A stretch of DNA of 10,285 nucleotides from Actinomycetes bacterium (GCA_023415395.1 JAEZKN010000545.1:1-10285); one strand, 5' to 3'. Shown: positions 1 through 7,828, counted from the stretch's first letter. The notes: a model not told the origin generated them from the sequence alone. Numbers and translations: made by a program.

Positions 1-2664
1 GAAGGTCTTGTAGCAGGCGACCCCCTCGGCCAGCCACGCCTCGCGGTCGGACGGGGGAGGCAGTTGCTTGCAGAAGAACGCGCCCTTGGCGCCGACCGGC
101 ACGATCACGGTGTTCTTGACCATCTGCGCCTTGACCAGGCCCAGGACCTCGGTGCGGAAGTCGTCGCGGCGGTCCGACCAGCGCAGGCCGCCGCGCGCGA
201 CCGCGCCGAAGCGCAGGTGCACCCCCTCCACACGCGGGGAGTACACGAAGATCTCGAAGCGCGGCCGCGGCTCGGGCAGGTCCGGGATGGCGGACGGCTC
301 GAGCTTGAAGGAGAGGTACGGCTTGGGCGCGCCGTCCTCGGCGGGCTGGAAGTAGTTGGTGCGCAGGGTGGCCCGGACGAGCGTGAGGTAGGAGCGCAGG
401 ATACGGTCGTGGTCGAGGCTGGCGACGTCGTCCAGCGCCCGCGCGATCCGCTCCTCCACCATCTCCGCGCGCGACCGGTCCGAGGCCGGGTCGAAGCGGA
501 TCTCGAAGAGCAGCACCAGCAGCCGGGTGATGTCGACGTTCTGGAGCAGCGCTCCCTCGATGTAGTCGAGGGCGAACGGCGAGTTCCCCTGCTTCATGTA
601 CTTCGCGTAGGCCCGCAGCACGGTGGCCTGGCGCCAGGTGAGACCCGCGCCGAGGACCAGCGCGTTGAAGCCGTCGATCTCGTTGTAGCCGTCCCACACC
701 GCTCGGACCGCGTCCTGGAAGAGCTCGCGCGAGTCGTCGGGCAGGGGGCGTCCGTAGCGCAGGCCGAACTCATAGATGTAGGTCGGCCGCTCCAACCCGT
801 CCAGCTCGTAGGGCCGCTCGTCGACGACCTCGACACCCATCGACGACAGCGTCGGCAGGATGCCGGAGAGCGACAGCGGCCGGCCGATGCGGAAGACCTT
901 GAGCCGGGCCTCGCCGCGACCGGCGTCGAGGTCCTCGTACATCGCCAGGTCGATGCCGGTGCCGTCCTCGCCGACCTCGATCGCCTCGAGGCGCCCGAGA
1001 TCCACCGCGCCACGCCGGGGGGTGAAGTCCTCCTTGTAGGCCTCGGGGAAGGAGTCGGCGTAGCGGCGGGCCAGCCGGGAGCCGGCCTCCTCGCCGTACT
1101 CGTCGCGCACCGCGACGGCGAAGTCGTCGCGCCAGGACCGGGAGGCCTCCTGCAGGCGGCGCTCGAGGTCGGCGGTGTCGACCTCGGGGATCGCCGTGCC
1201 CTTGGGCGGGTGGACCACGAAGTGCACCCGGGCGGTGGTGGACTCGGTCAGCCGCACGGTGAACTCGACCGACTCGCCGCCCAGCTGCTCCTTGAGCAGC
1301 TGGGCGAAGCGCTCGCGGACCGAGGTGTTGTAGCGATCGCGCGGCAGGTAGACGAGCACGGAGACGTAGCGGCCGTAGGTGTCGCGCCGGATGAAGAGCC
1401 GCAGGTGGCGACGCTCGCGGGCGTGCATCGCCTGCTCGGCCATCGGCGCCAGCTCGTCGACGGGCGTGTGGAAGAGCTCGTCGCGCGGATAGGTCTCCAG
1501 CGTGTCCATGAGGGCCTTGCCGTCATGGCTGTTCGGGGAGAAGCCGATCCGCTTCAGCACGGCCTCCGCGCGCTCCCGCAGCAGCGGTATCCGGGTCAGG
1601 GACTCGGTGTAGGCCGCGCTGGAGTAGAGCCCGAGGAAGCGACGCTCGCCGACCACCTCGCCGTTCTCGAACTTCTTCACGCCGACGTAGTCGAGGTAGG
1701 CCGGCCGGTGGACGGTCGAGCGCGAGTTGGCCTTGGTCAGCACCAGCACCCGCGGCTCGCGCGCCTTGGCCGCGGCGGCCTCGGGGAGCCGGCCGCTGGC
1801 CGCCATGTCCTGGTCGGCGCGCAGGATGCCGAGGCCCGAGCCCGGGACCGCTCGCAGGTACTCGCCCGGCTCCGGGCCGTCCTCGCGACGCTCGAGGGCG
1901 TACTCACGGAAGCCGAGGAAGGTGAAGTGGTCGTCGGCCAGCCACTGCAGCAGCTCGCGGGCCTGGCGGGCCTCCTCGGGGTCGACGCCCGCGGGCGCGT
2001 CCTCGAGCTCGCGGACGATGTCGGCGACCTGCGCGTGCATCTTGGCCCAGTCCTCGACGGACTCGCGCACGTCGCGCAGCACGCGCTGGAGGGCGTCCTC
2101 GATCGCGCCGAGGTCCTCGTCGTCGGGCAGCCGGTCGATCTCGATGTGCATCCAGGACTCACGGACCTCCTGGTCCATGCCGTCCTGGGTGTCGTTGTGG
2201 GTGTCGTCGGCCTCGTCGACCGGGCTCACGCCCAGGACCGTGCCGGTGATGTCGCGACGGACGTCCAGCAGCGGGTGGATGACCAGGTGGACGTCGCGCA
2301 GCTGGCGCGAGAGCTCCATCGTCAAGGAGTCGACCAGGAAGGGCATGTCGTCGACGACGACCTCGACCACCGAGTGCCCGTCGGCCGCCCAGCCGTGCTC
2401 GGCCGTGGTAGGCGTGAAGACGCGTACCCGGGCGGTCCCCTGCGGGCGGCTGTCCGCGAGCCGGTAGTGCGACGCGAACGCGCCGTAGAGGTCGACGTCG
2501 CTGCGTCCGGCGAGGTCCTCGACCGCGACGTGGCGGTAGTAGGCCCGCACCAGCGTCTCGGCCCGGTCGTGCGGCGGTCCCCCCGTCCCCTTGCCGCTCC
2601 GAGCCAGCTCGATGGCTCCGGCCAGGAGGGTGGACAGGTCGAGATCACGCGTCGCCGTTGACAC
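1..2664 (-). CDS. gdh: NAD-dependent glutamate dehydrogenase, large (180-kDa) type, N-terminal part; runs off the left edge
   Basis: Oxidatively deaminates L-glutamate to 2-oxoglutarate and ammonium with NAD+, normally in the catabolic direction. The window carries 888 codons; full members of this family have roughly 1,600 residues, so the C-terminal half (rest of the catalytic core and the NAD domain) lies beyond the edge. Visible: a long N-terminal regulatory region of the ACT-like type, including the family segment DDHFTFLGFREY near residues 240-255, and the segment ALLQNVDITRLLVLLFE near 700-715. The beginning of the catalytic domain follows, with GGLRWSDR at about 825-832, KAQMVKN at 845-851 and VGAKGAFF at 857-864; the lysines there are the glutamate-binding/catalytic type. 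Start: GTG at 2664 is the only start codon between an in-frame TAA upstream and the first recognisable residues. A GGAGG lies only one base before it, too close for a normal ribosome site, but a TAGGGT hexamer 7 bases upstream suggests a leaderless start. It lies 54 bases downstream of kynA, in the same direction. Family assignment is very secure. Confidence 0.96.
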   Translation of the reverse strand, partial: MSTATRDLDLSTLLAGAIELARSGKGTGGPPHDRAETLVRAYYRHVAVEDLAGRSDVDLYGAFASHYRLADSRPQGTARVRVFTPTTAEHGWAADGHSVVEVVVDDMPFLVDSLTMELSRQLRDVHLVIHPLLDVRRDITGTVLGVSPVDEADDTHNDTQDGMDQEVRESWMHIEIDRLPDDEDLGAIEDALQRVLRDVRESVEDWAKMHAQVADIVRELEDAPAGVDPEEARQARELLQWLADDHFTFLGFREYALERREDGPEPGEYLRAVPGSGLGILRADQDMAASGRLPEAAAAKAREPRVLVLTKANSRSTVHRPAYLDYVGVKKFENGEVVGERRFLGLYSSAAYTESLTRIPLLRERAEAVLKRIGFSPNSHDGKALMDTLETYPRDELFHTPVDELAPMAEQAMHARERRHLRLFIRRDTYGRYVSVLVYLPRDRYNTSVRERFAQLLKEQLGGESVEFTVRLTESTTARVHFVVHPPKGTAIPEVDTADLERRLQEASRSWRDDFAVAVRDEYGEEAGSRLARRYADSFPEAYKEDFTPRRGAVDLGRLEAIEVGEDGTGIDLAMYEDLDAGRGEARLKVFRIGRPLSLSGILPTLSSMGVEVVDERPYELDGLERPTYIYEFGLRYGRPLPDDSRELFQDAVRAVWDGYNEIDGFNALVLGAGLTWRQATVLRAYAKYMKQGNSPFALDYIEGALLQNVDITRLLVLLFEIRFDPASDRSRAEMVEERIARALDDVASLDHDRILRSYLTLVRATLRTNYFQPAEDGAPKPYLSFKLEPSAIPDLPEPRPRFEIFVYSPRVEGVHLRFGAVARGGLRWSDRRDDFRTEVLGLVKAQMVKNTVIVPVGAKGAFFCKQLPPPSDREAWLAEGVACYKTF

Positions 2665-2671
2665 GCCTCCG

Positions 2672-2677
2672 ACCCTA
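2672..2677 (-). promoter_or_regulatory. Candidate -10 box of gdh (leaderless)
   Basis: On the minus strand the hexamer TAGGGT (TANNNT type) is followed by exactly 7 bases and then the GTG start of gdh. In actinobacteria this spacing places transcription initiation at the first base of the start codon. It would explain why the GGAGG one base before the GTG is at an unusable distance for ribosome binding. No convincing -35 element is visible. Prediction from sequence only. Confidence 0.4.
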
Positions 2678-2683
2678 GGACGC

Positions 2684-2718
2684 GGACTCGGTTACCCACC
2701 AGTCCGCCCCGCCGGGGC
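2684..2718 (-). terminator. Two adjacent hairpins in the kynA-gdh gap, possible terminator or attenuator
   Basis: Positions 2706-2718 form a perfect 5-bp stem (GCCCC/GGGGC) with a 3-base loop beginning immediately after the kynA stop codon. Directly next to it, 2684-2705 can form an 8-bp stem (GGACT plus GGT pairing with ACC plus AGTCC) with one bulged base and a 5-base loop. Together they fill most of the 54-base gap. Neither is followed by a T-run, so intrinsic termination is uncertain; in high-GC actinobacteria terminators without T-runs are common. A role in reducing read-through from kynA into gdh is an inference. Confidence 0.35.
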
Positions 2719-3537
2719 TCACAGCTCGCTGCGGAGGTCCCAGAGGAGCGGGTAGTACTGCACGGGCAGCCGGGAGCGCAGGTACGTCGAGCCGCTGGAC
2801 CCCCCGGTCCCGGACTTGGCGCCGATCATCCGCTCCACCATGACGACGTGGCGGGCACGCCAGCTGGCGGCCAGCTCGTCGTGCTGGAGCAGCGCCTCGG
2901 CGAGCGCCCACACCACGGCGTACTGGTCGCGGTCGTGGGCGGCGGTGCGCAGCGACGCCGAGACCGCCGCGTCGGTGTCGGCCGCCAGCCCGAAGGAGCG
3001 CAGGACCGCGAGGAACGCGTCCCACAGGGTCGGCTCGCCGAGCCGGGCGTCGAGACGCTCCTTCTCGGCGGGCGTGATGCCCTTGAAGCGGTCGAGGTAC
3101 TTCGGGTCCTTGGCGCCGGAGAGGAACTCCAGCTCGCGGAACTGCACCGACTGGAAGCCGCTGGCCGGCGCCAGCCGCTGGCGGAACTCCAGGAAGTCCT
3201 GCGGGGTCATGGTCTCCAGGACGTCGATCTGCTGGACGAGCACCCGCTCGATCACGTGCACCCGCGCGAGCAGGTGCTGCGCCCACCACAGGCGCCCGCC
3301 GTCGGCCCCGGCGAGCATCGCGTCCCGCGCGGACGAGACCTCGTGCAGGAGCTGCTTGAACCACAGCTCGTAGACCTGGTGGATGGTGATGAAGAGCAGC
3401 TCGTCGTGCGCCGGTGGGTCCGACTCGAGGTGCTGGGAGTCGAGGAGCTGGGGCAGGCGGAGGTAGGACCCGTAGGTCAGCTGGGCACCCTGCTCGCCGA
3501 AGGAGACGAACGTCTCGGACGCCTTGTCGTCGCTCAT
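2719..3537 (-). CDS. kynA: Tryptophan 2,3-dioxygenase
   Basis: Haem enzyme that opens the indole ring of L-tryptophan with O2 to give N-formylkynurenine, the first step of the kynurenine route; cytoplasmic, usually a tetramer. The 272-residue length fits bacterial members. Recognisable elements: LFITIHQVYELWFKQLLHE with the active-site His53 and Phe49, FLEFRQRL with the substrate-carboxylate arginine Arg119, SGFQSVQFRELEFLSG just after it, and near the C-terminus the proximal haem ligand His230 followed 14 residues later by Thr244 in GTGGSSGSTYL. That 14-residue offset is the same as between His240 and Thr254 of the Xanthomonas enzyme. Start: ATG at 3537 (MSDDKASE). A longer in-frame reading from 3603 adds 22 unlike residues and would run into the divergent gene. 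No Shine-Dalgarno is visible, but a TAGTCT box lies 7 bases upstream. Kynureninase or formamidase genes are not in the window, so the downstream pathway cannot be judged. Confidence 0.97.
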   Translation of the reverse strand: MSDDKASETFVSFGEQGAQLTYGSYLRLPQLLDSQHLESDPPAHDELLFITIHQVYELWFKQLLHEVSSARDAMLAGADGGRLWWAQHLLARVHVIERVLVQQIDVLETMTPQDFLEFRQRLAPASGFQSVQFRELEFLSGAKDPKYLDRFKGITPAEKERLDARLGEPTLWDAFLAVLRSFGLAADTDAAVSASLRTAAHDRDQYAVVWALAEALLQHDELAASWRARHVVMVERMIGAKSGTGGSSGSTYLRSRLPVQYYPLLWDLRSEL

Positions 3538-3544
3538 GCGGCTG

Positions 3545-3550
3545 AGACTA
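3545..3550 (-). promoter_or_regulatory. Candidate -10 box of kynA (leaderless)
   Basis: The minus-strand hexamer TAGTCT matches TANNNT and is separated from the kynA ATG by exactly 7 bases. No ribosome binding site is present in between, so transcription probably begins at the A of the ATG. The geometry is identical to that in front of gdh. It overlaps the candidate plus-strand -10 box for the divergent gene by two bases. Confidence 0.45.
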
Positions 3551-3554
3551 TGAC
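3549..3554 (+). promoter_or_regulatory. Candidate -10 box of the DUF2505-like gene
   Basis: TATGAC on the plus strand matches the -10 consensus at four of six positions and would start a transcript near 3561, giving a leader of about 32 bases that carries the ribosome site. A TTGTCG at 3524-3529 could be the -35; its distance is 19 bases to TATGAC, or 17 to the overlapping alternative GACTAT at 3547-3552. The box overlaps the kynA -10, so the two divergent promoters probably exclude each other. Weak evidence only. Confidence 0.3.
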
Positions 3555-3557
3555 GCC

Positions 3558-3593
3558 ATGGAGATCCGACACGACCCGGCAGGTGGGCGCTGA
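3558..3593 (+). CDS. Possible 11-codon upstream reading frame (MEIRHDPAGGR)
   Basis: ATG at 3558 opens an 11-codon frame whose TGA stop shares its last base with the ATG of the following gene (TGATG). Such an arrangement could couple translation. Against it: there is no clear ribosome site before 3558, and if the predicted -10 at 3549-3554 is used, transcription would begin after this ATG. Probably chance, listed because the overlap is exact. Confidence 0.15.
   Translation: MEIRHDPAGGR
3581..3586 (+). promoter_or_regulatory. Ribosome binding site of the DUF2505-like gene
   Basis: AGGTGG lies 6 bases before the ATG at 3593. This good spacing supports that ATG over any other start. It lies inside the 11-codon upstream reading frame. 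Confidence 0.6.
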
Positions 3594-4075
3594 TGGCGAC
3601 CACGGTGACCGTCGAGCTGGCCTACGACGCCACGCCCGACGCCGTCTACGCGATGCTGACCGACCCGGCGTTCCGGGAGGAGGCCTGTCACCGGATGCGG
3701 GTGGTGCGCGCCTCGGCGAGCGTCACGGAGTCCGGCGACGCGACGGTCGTGACCATCGACCAGGTGCAGCCGGCCCAGGGGCTGCCGTCGTTCGCCACCA
3801 AGCTGGTCGGCGACGAGATCGAGATCGTCCAGGAGGAGACCTGGACCGACGGCCGGCACGCCGCCGTCCACGTGACGATCCCCGGCAAGCCCGGGGAGAT
3901 GGTCGGCACCGCCGTCCTGGAGGAGACCGACGGCGGCACCGTCGAGAAGGTCGACCTCGAGATCCGCGTCCGGATCCCCCTGGTCGGCGGCAAGATCGAG
4001 AAGCTGGTCGCGGACATGCTCCGCAAGGCGCTCCGCGCCGAGAACGAGGCCGGGCGCGACTACCTGTCCCGCTGA
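3593..4075 (+). CDS. DUF2505-like START/SRPBCC-fold protein
   Basis: A 160-residue soluble protein without signal peptide or membrane segment. The start MATTVTVELAYDATPDAVYAMLTDPAFREEAC is typical of START/SRPBCC ligand-binding folds: a first beta strand, then helices that in this superfamily close over a hydrophobic cavity. Charged alternating strands follow (EIEIVQEETWTDGRH, AAVHVTIPGKPGEMVGTAVLEE). The long C-terminal helix (KIEKLVADMLRKALRAENEAGRDYL, about residues 133-158) is the expected lid helix. Overall it matches the actinobacterial DUF2505 family, whose ligand and role are unknown. Start ATG at 3593 is supported by AGGTGG 6 bases upstream. It is divergent from kynA and convergent with a small membrane gene, overlapping that gene's last 16 bases. 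A link to tryptophan breakdown is not shown by the sequence. Confidence 0.88.
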   Translation: MATTVTVELAYDATPDAVYAMLTDPAFREEACHRMRVVRASASVTESGDATVVTIDQVQPAQGLPSFATKLVGDEIEIVQEETWTDGRHAAVHVTIPGKPGEMVGTAVLEETDGGTVEKVDLEIRVRIPLVGGKIEKLVADMLRKALRAENEAGRDYLSR

Positions 4076-4221
4076 GTCTCCTGCGGGGACTGCTCCTCGG
4101 CCCGGTCCTGGCGGCGGCGCAGCAGGATCACCGCCGCCAGGACGAGGAACGGGCCGAAGGCCAGCGCGAGCGTCAGGAGCTTCTCGATCGGGTGCAGCGC
4201 ACCCATGTGGAGCAGGATCAT
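4060..4221 (-). CDS. Small single-pass membrane protein downstream of pruA
   Basis: A 53-residue protein beginning MILLHMGALHPIEKLL. One hydrophobic stretch, residues 15-34 (LLTLALAFGPFLVLAAVILL), is followed at once by RRRQDR and then a polar, acidic tail. By the positive-inside rule the C-terminus should be cytoplasmic. The start at 4221 is 7 bases after the pruA stop, with only weak ribosome-site likeness (GAGCGG), so translation is probably coupled to pruA; Met6 (MGALHPIE) is an alternative start. The composition and clean membrane topology, unlike the Arg/Ser-rich shadow frames nearby, argue that it is real. I recall similar short proteins in related actinobacteria but no function. Its last 16 bases overlap the 3' end of the convergent DUF2505-like gene. 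Confidence 0.7.
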   Translation of the reverse strand: MILLHMGALHPIEKLLTLALAFGPFLVLAAVILLRRRQDRAEEQSPQETQRDR

Positions 4222-4228
4222 CGACCGC

Positions 4229-5860
<1,632 letters not shown>

Positions 5861-5890
5861 GCCTGCGATGCTCTCACCGCGCCTGCGTAC

Positions 5891-5909
5891 GTCCCAAACC
5901 CGTCGGGAC
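5891..5909 (-). terminator. Hairpin in the gap upstream of pruA
   Basis: GTCCC and GGGAC form a 5-bp stem around a 9-base loop between the DUF6912-like gene and pruA. No T-run follows. It could end the upstream transcript or be a leader structure of pruA; the support is thin. The rest of the gap (5861-5939) shows no convincing promoter. Confidence 0.2.
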
Positions 5910-5932
5910 CGGCGCTGACCAGCCCGGATCAG

Positions 5933-5949
5933 CCTCGGGTCAGCCGAGG
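5933..5949 (-). terminator. Hairpin spanning the stop codon of the DUF6912-like gene
   Basis: CCTCGG and CCGAGG form a perfect 6-bp stem around a 5-base loop that contains the TGA stop codon (minus strand). With the weaker hairpin 24 bases further on it could mark the end of the two-gene transcript before pruA. There is no T-run. Confidence 0.25.
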
Positions 5950-6284
5950 AGGTCGGGGATCTCCTGGGTCGCGAACCAGCCGAGGTCCTCGTCGGGGTCC
6001 GCGTCGGCGGGCCGGTCCTCGGTGTCGGCGTGCACCGCGACCACGCGCTTGAGCGGGACGGTCCACCCGGGCTCGGGCTCGCGGTCCAGCTCGGCCACGA
6101 CGACCACGCGGCGGCCGGGACCGGCGACCAGCGCGGCCGAGGCGTCGGCGGCGGTCATCAGGGCGGCGTACTCGGCGTCCTCGCTGTCGTCCTCGGCGAC
6201 CACGAGGTCGTCGGTCACCACGACCGCACCCTCGGCGTGCTGCTGGGCGAGCAGCGCGATGGTGGTCGGCAGGTAGACCCTCAC
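5940..6284 (-). CDS. DUF6912-like small protein, translationally coupled to the acyltransferase gene
   Basis: A 114-residue protein starting with GTG (VRVYLPTTIALLAQQHAEG). It looks soluble: no signal peptide, alternating hydrophobic strands (AVVVTDDLVVAED, RRVVVVAELD, KRVVAVHAD) and an acidic C-terminal part ending DPDEDLGWFATQEIPDLLG. The VRVYLP start and the overall strand pattern fit what I recall as the actinobacterial DUF6912 family, which has no known function. The GTG overlaps the TGA of the upstream acyltransferase gene as GTGA, a classical coupling arrangement, so both are made from one message. This frame can be read much further upstream, but that longer reading is the shadow of the acyltransferase. 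Confidence 0.8.
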   Translation of the reverse strand: MRVYLPTTIALLAQQHAEGAVVVTDDLVVAEDDSEDAEYAALMTAADASAALVAGPGRRVVVVAELDREPEPGWTVPLKRVVAVHADTEDRPADADPDEDLGWFATQEIPDLLG

Positions 6285-7726
6285 GTGACCGGCTCCTGCT
6301 TGCGCTTGCGCCGGCCGCGCGGAGCGCGGGTGCGGCCGCCGGTGGCGGAGTCGAGCAGCTCGTCGAGCGCCTCGAGCAGGCAGGCACCGATGAGGTCGGC
6401 GTCCGGGAGCATGTCGCGGTCGGCGGTCATGCCGTAGAAGACCTGGCCGTCGTACGACGTCACGCCGATCGCCAGGGGGTGACCCTCGAGCAGCGGCGGC
6501 ACGGGATAGCTCTCGACCATCCGCGCGCCCGCGGCGTAGAGCGGCGTCTGCGGCCCGGGGACGTTGGTCACGCTGAGGTTGTAGCGCCGACGCTCGGCCG
6601 CGGCGACCCGGGAGCCGATGGCGTGGAAGGTCGACGGCGCGAAGCCCGAGATGCTCACCAGCCGGCTCGCGGCGACGGCGCGGCCGGTGTCCTGGTGGGT
6701 CTGGAAGGAGTAGGAGACCTGGTGCAGCCGCACGACCGGGCTCGCCTCCCAGATCGGGAGGTCGACGAAGTGCGGGGCGATCTGGGTGCCGAGCGAGGTG
6801 GCCTCGAGCTCGTCGTCGATCACCGAGACCGGCACGACCGCGCGGATCTGGCGGATGCCGCGCATCGACTCGCCGCGGGCCATCAGCCATGCGCGCAGCC
6901 CGCCGGTGACGGTCGCGAGGATGACGTCGTTGACGCTGCCTCCGTGCGCCTCGCGGATCGTGCGGTAGCTCGCCAGCGGCGTGCTGATCGCGACCACGCG
7001 GCGCTGCTGGGAGAGCGGGCCGATGATCGGCGAGTCCGGCGACGGCGTGCGGTTCGTCAGGGCGTCGACGACGCGTCCCGCCGAGGCGAGCGCGTCCCCG
7101 GCCCCGCGGAGCAGGGAGCCGCCGGCGCTGCGGGCCGTGTCGGCGACCGTGCCCGGTGAGCGCACCGAGTCCCGGACCGCGCCGGCCATCAGCGAGAAGG
7201 GCGAGGGCGAGCCGAACGGGCGCCACTCGTCACCCCCGAGCAGCTTGGGCTCGGGCGAGGTGTCGTGCAGGACCTGGCCGAGGTCCACGGTGTGGATGCC
7301 GTCGACCAGCACCTGGTGCGACTTGGACAGGATCGCGACCCGGCCGTCGGCCAGCCCCTCGACGAAGTAGATCTCCCACAGCGGGCGGCTGCGGTCCAGC
7401 GGGCGCGACACGATGCGCGCCACCAGCTCCCGCAGCTGGTCCAGGCTGCCCGGCCGCGGCAGCGCGGACCGGCGTACGTGGTAGCCGATGTCGAACCGGT
7501 CGTCGTCGACCCAGACCGGGTTCGCGACCCGTCCGGGGACGGTCTGGACGCGCTGCCGGTAGCGGGGCACGAAGGAGATCCGCTCCTGGACCAGGCGCAC
7601 GAGCCTGCCGTAGTCGAAGCCGGACTCGCCGGGCTCGAAGATCTCGACCGTCGCGTTGTGCATCGGCGTGGACGGCGACTCGTCGGCCAGCAACGCCACG
7701 TCGCGGGGCCGCAGCCGCTCGCTCAT
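6281..7726 (-). CDS. WS/DGAT-family O-acyltransferase with altered HQxxxDG motif
   Basis: Members of this family transfer acyl groups from acyl-CoA to long-chain alcohols (wax esters) or diacylglycerol (triacylglycerol), at the membrane or lipid-droplet surface. The 481 residues show the usual layout: N-terminal RPRDVALLADESPSTPMHNATVEIFE with Pro21-Met-His, PLWEIYFVEGL at 115-125, the condensation motif at 137-143, SVNDVILATVTGGL at 264-277, and a C-terminal DUF1298-type region (NLSVTNVPGPQTPLY, 383-397). The motif reads His137-Gln138-Val-Leu-Val-Asp142-Gly143: the second histidine, taken as the catalytic base in characterised enzymes, is glutamine. The later family asparagine (LGN) also reads LGT (312-314). 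The protein may therefore be inactive, differ in substrate, or use another base. The basic tail (RGRRKRKQEPVT) could bind membranes. Start ATG 7726 has GGAGAG a few bases upstream. It is followed by a DUF6912-like gene with GTGA overlap and divergent from a lipoprotein gene. Confidence 0.93.
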   Translation of the reverse strand: MSERLRPRDVALLADESPSTPMHNATVEIFEPGESGFDYGRLVRLVQERISFVPRYRQRVQTVPGRVANPVWVDDDRFDIGYHVRRSALPRPGSLDQLRELVARIVSRPLDRSRPLWEIYFVEGLADGRVAILSKSHQVLVDGIHTVDLGQVLHDTSPEPKLLGGDEWRPFGSPSPFSLMAGAVRDSVRSPGTVADTARSAGGSLLRGAGDALASAGRVVDALTNRTPSPDSPIIGPLSQQRRVVAISTPLASYRTIREAHGGSVNDVILATVTGGLRAWLMARGESMRGIRQIRAVVPVSVIDDELEATSLGTQIAPHFVDLPIWEASPVVRLHQVSYSFQTHQDTGRAVAASRLVSISGFAPSTFHAIGSRVAAAERRRYNLSVTNVPGPQTPLYAAGARMVESYPVPPLLEGHPLAIGVTSYDGQVFYGMTADRDMLPDADLIGACLLEALDELLDSATGGRTRAPRGRRKRKQEPVT

Positions 7727-7729
7727 GTG

Positions 7730-7735
7730 CTCTCC
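7730..7735 (-). promoter_or_regulatory. Ribosome binding site of the WS/DGAT gene
   Basis: GGAGAG on the minus strand lies just upstream of the ATG at 7726; the GGAG core is 5 bases from the start codon. It supports this start, which also gives the expected N-terminal family sequence. Confidence 0.6.
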
Positions 7736-7803
7736 GCCTCTTTCCGTCTGGTCTCACGGGGCCACCCGTACCGGCGGTTGGCTCACCATGGGATTCTGAC
7801 AGA

Positions 7804-7824
7804 CGTCACGCTCGAATCCGTCAC
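7804..7824. repeat. Direct repeat CGTCAC (two copies, 15-base period) in the divergent intergenic region
   Basis: CGTCAC occurs at 7804-7809 and 7819-7824, within the 115-base gap between the divergent acyltransferase and lipoprotein genes, shortly before the lipoprotein ribosome site. It could be a pair of half-sites for a regulator, but two 6-base copies are easily due to chance. I found no convincing -10/-35 pair for either gene in the gap 7727-7841. Confidence 0.15.
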
Positions 7825-7828
7825 ACCC

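Noticed and set aside
64..2661. An 865-codon open frame on the plus strand
   Set aside because: It is fully antisense to gdh, whose protein is clearly recognisable. The translation is a monotonous Val/Arg/Asp/Leu/Gly-rich sequence typical of antisense frames in high-GC coding DNA.
3538..3603. A longer kynA starting at 3603
   Set aside because: The additional 22 residues do not resemble the family, would overlap the divergent gene's start, and the ATG at 3537 has a well-placed -10 box.
6285..7226. Upstream extension of the DUF6912-like frame to a 428-residue protein
   Set aside because: The extra part is a second frame of the acyltransferase gene and Arg/Pro/Ala-rich. The GTG at 6284 with GTGA overlap gives the family N-terminus VRVYLP.
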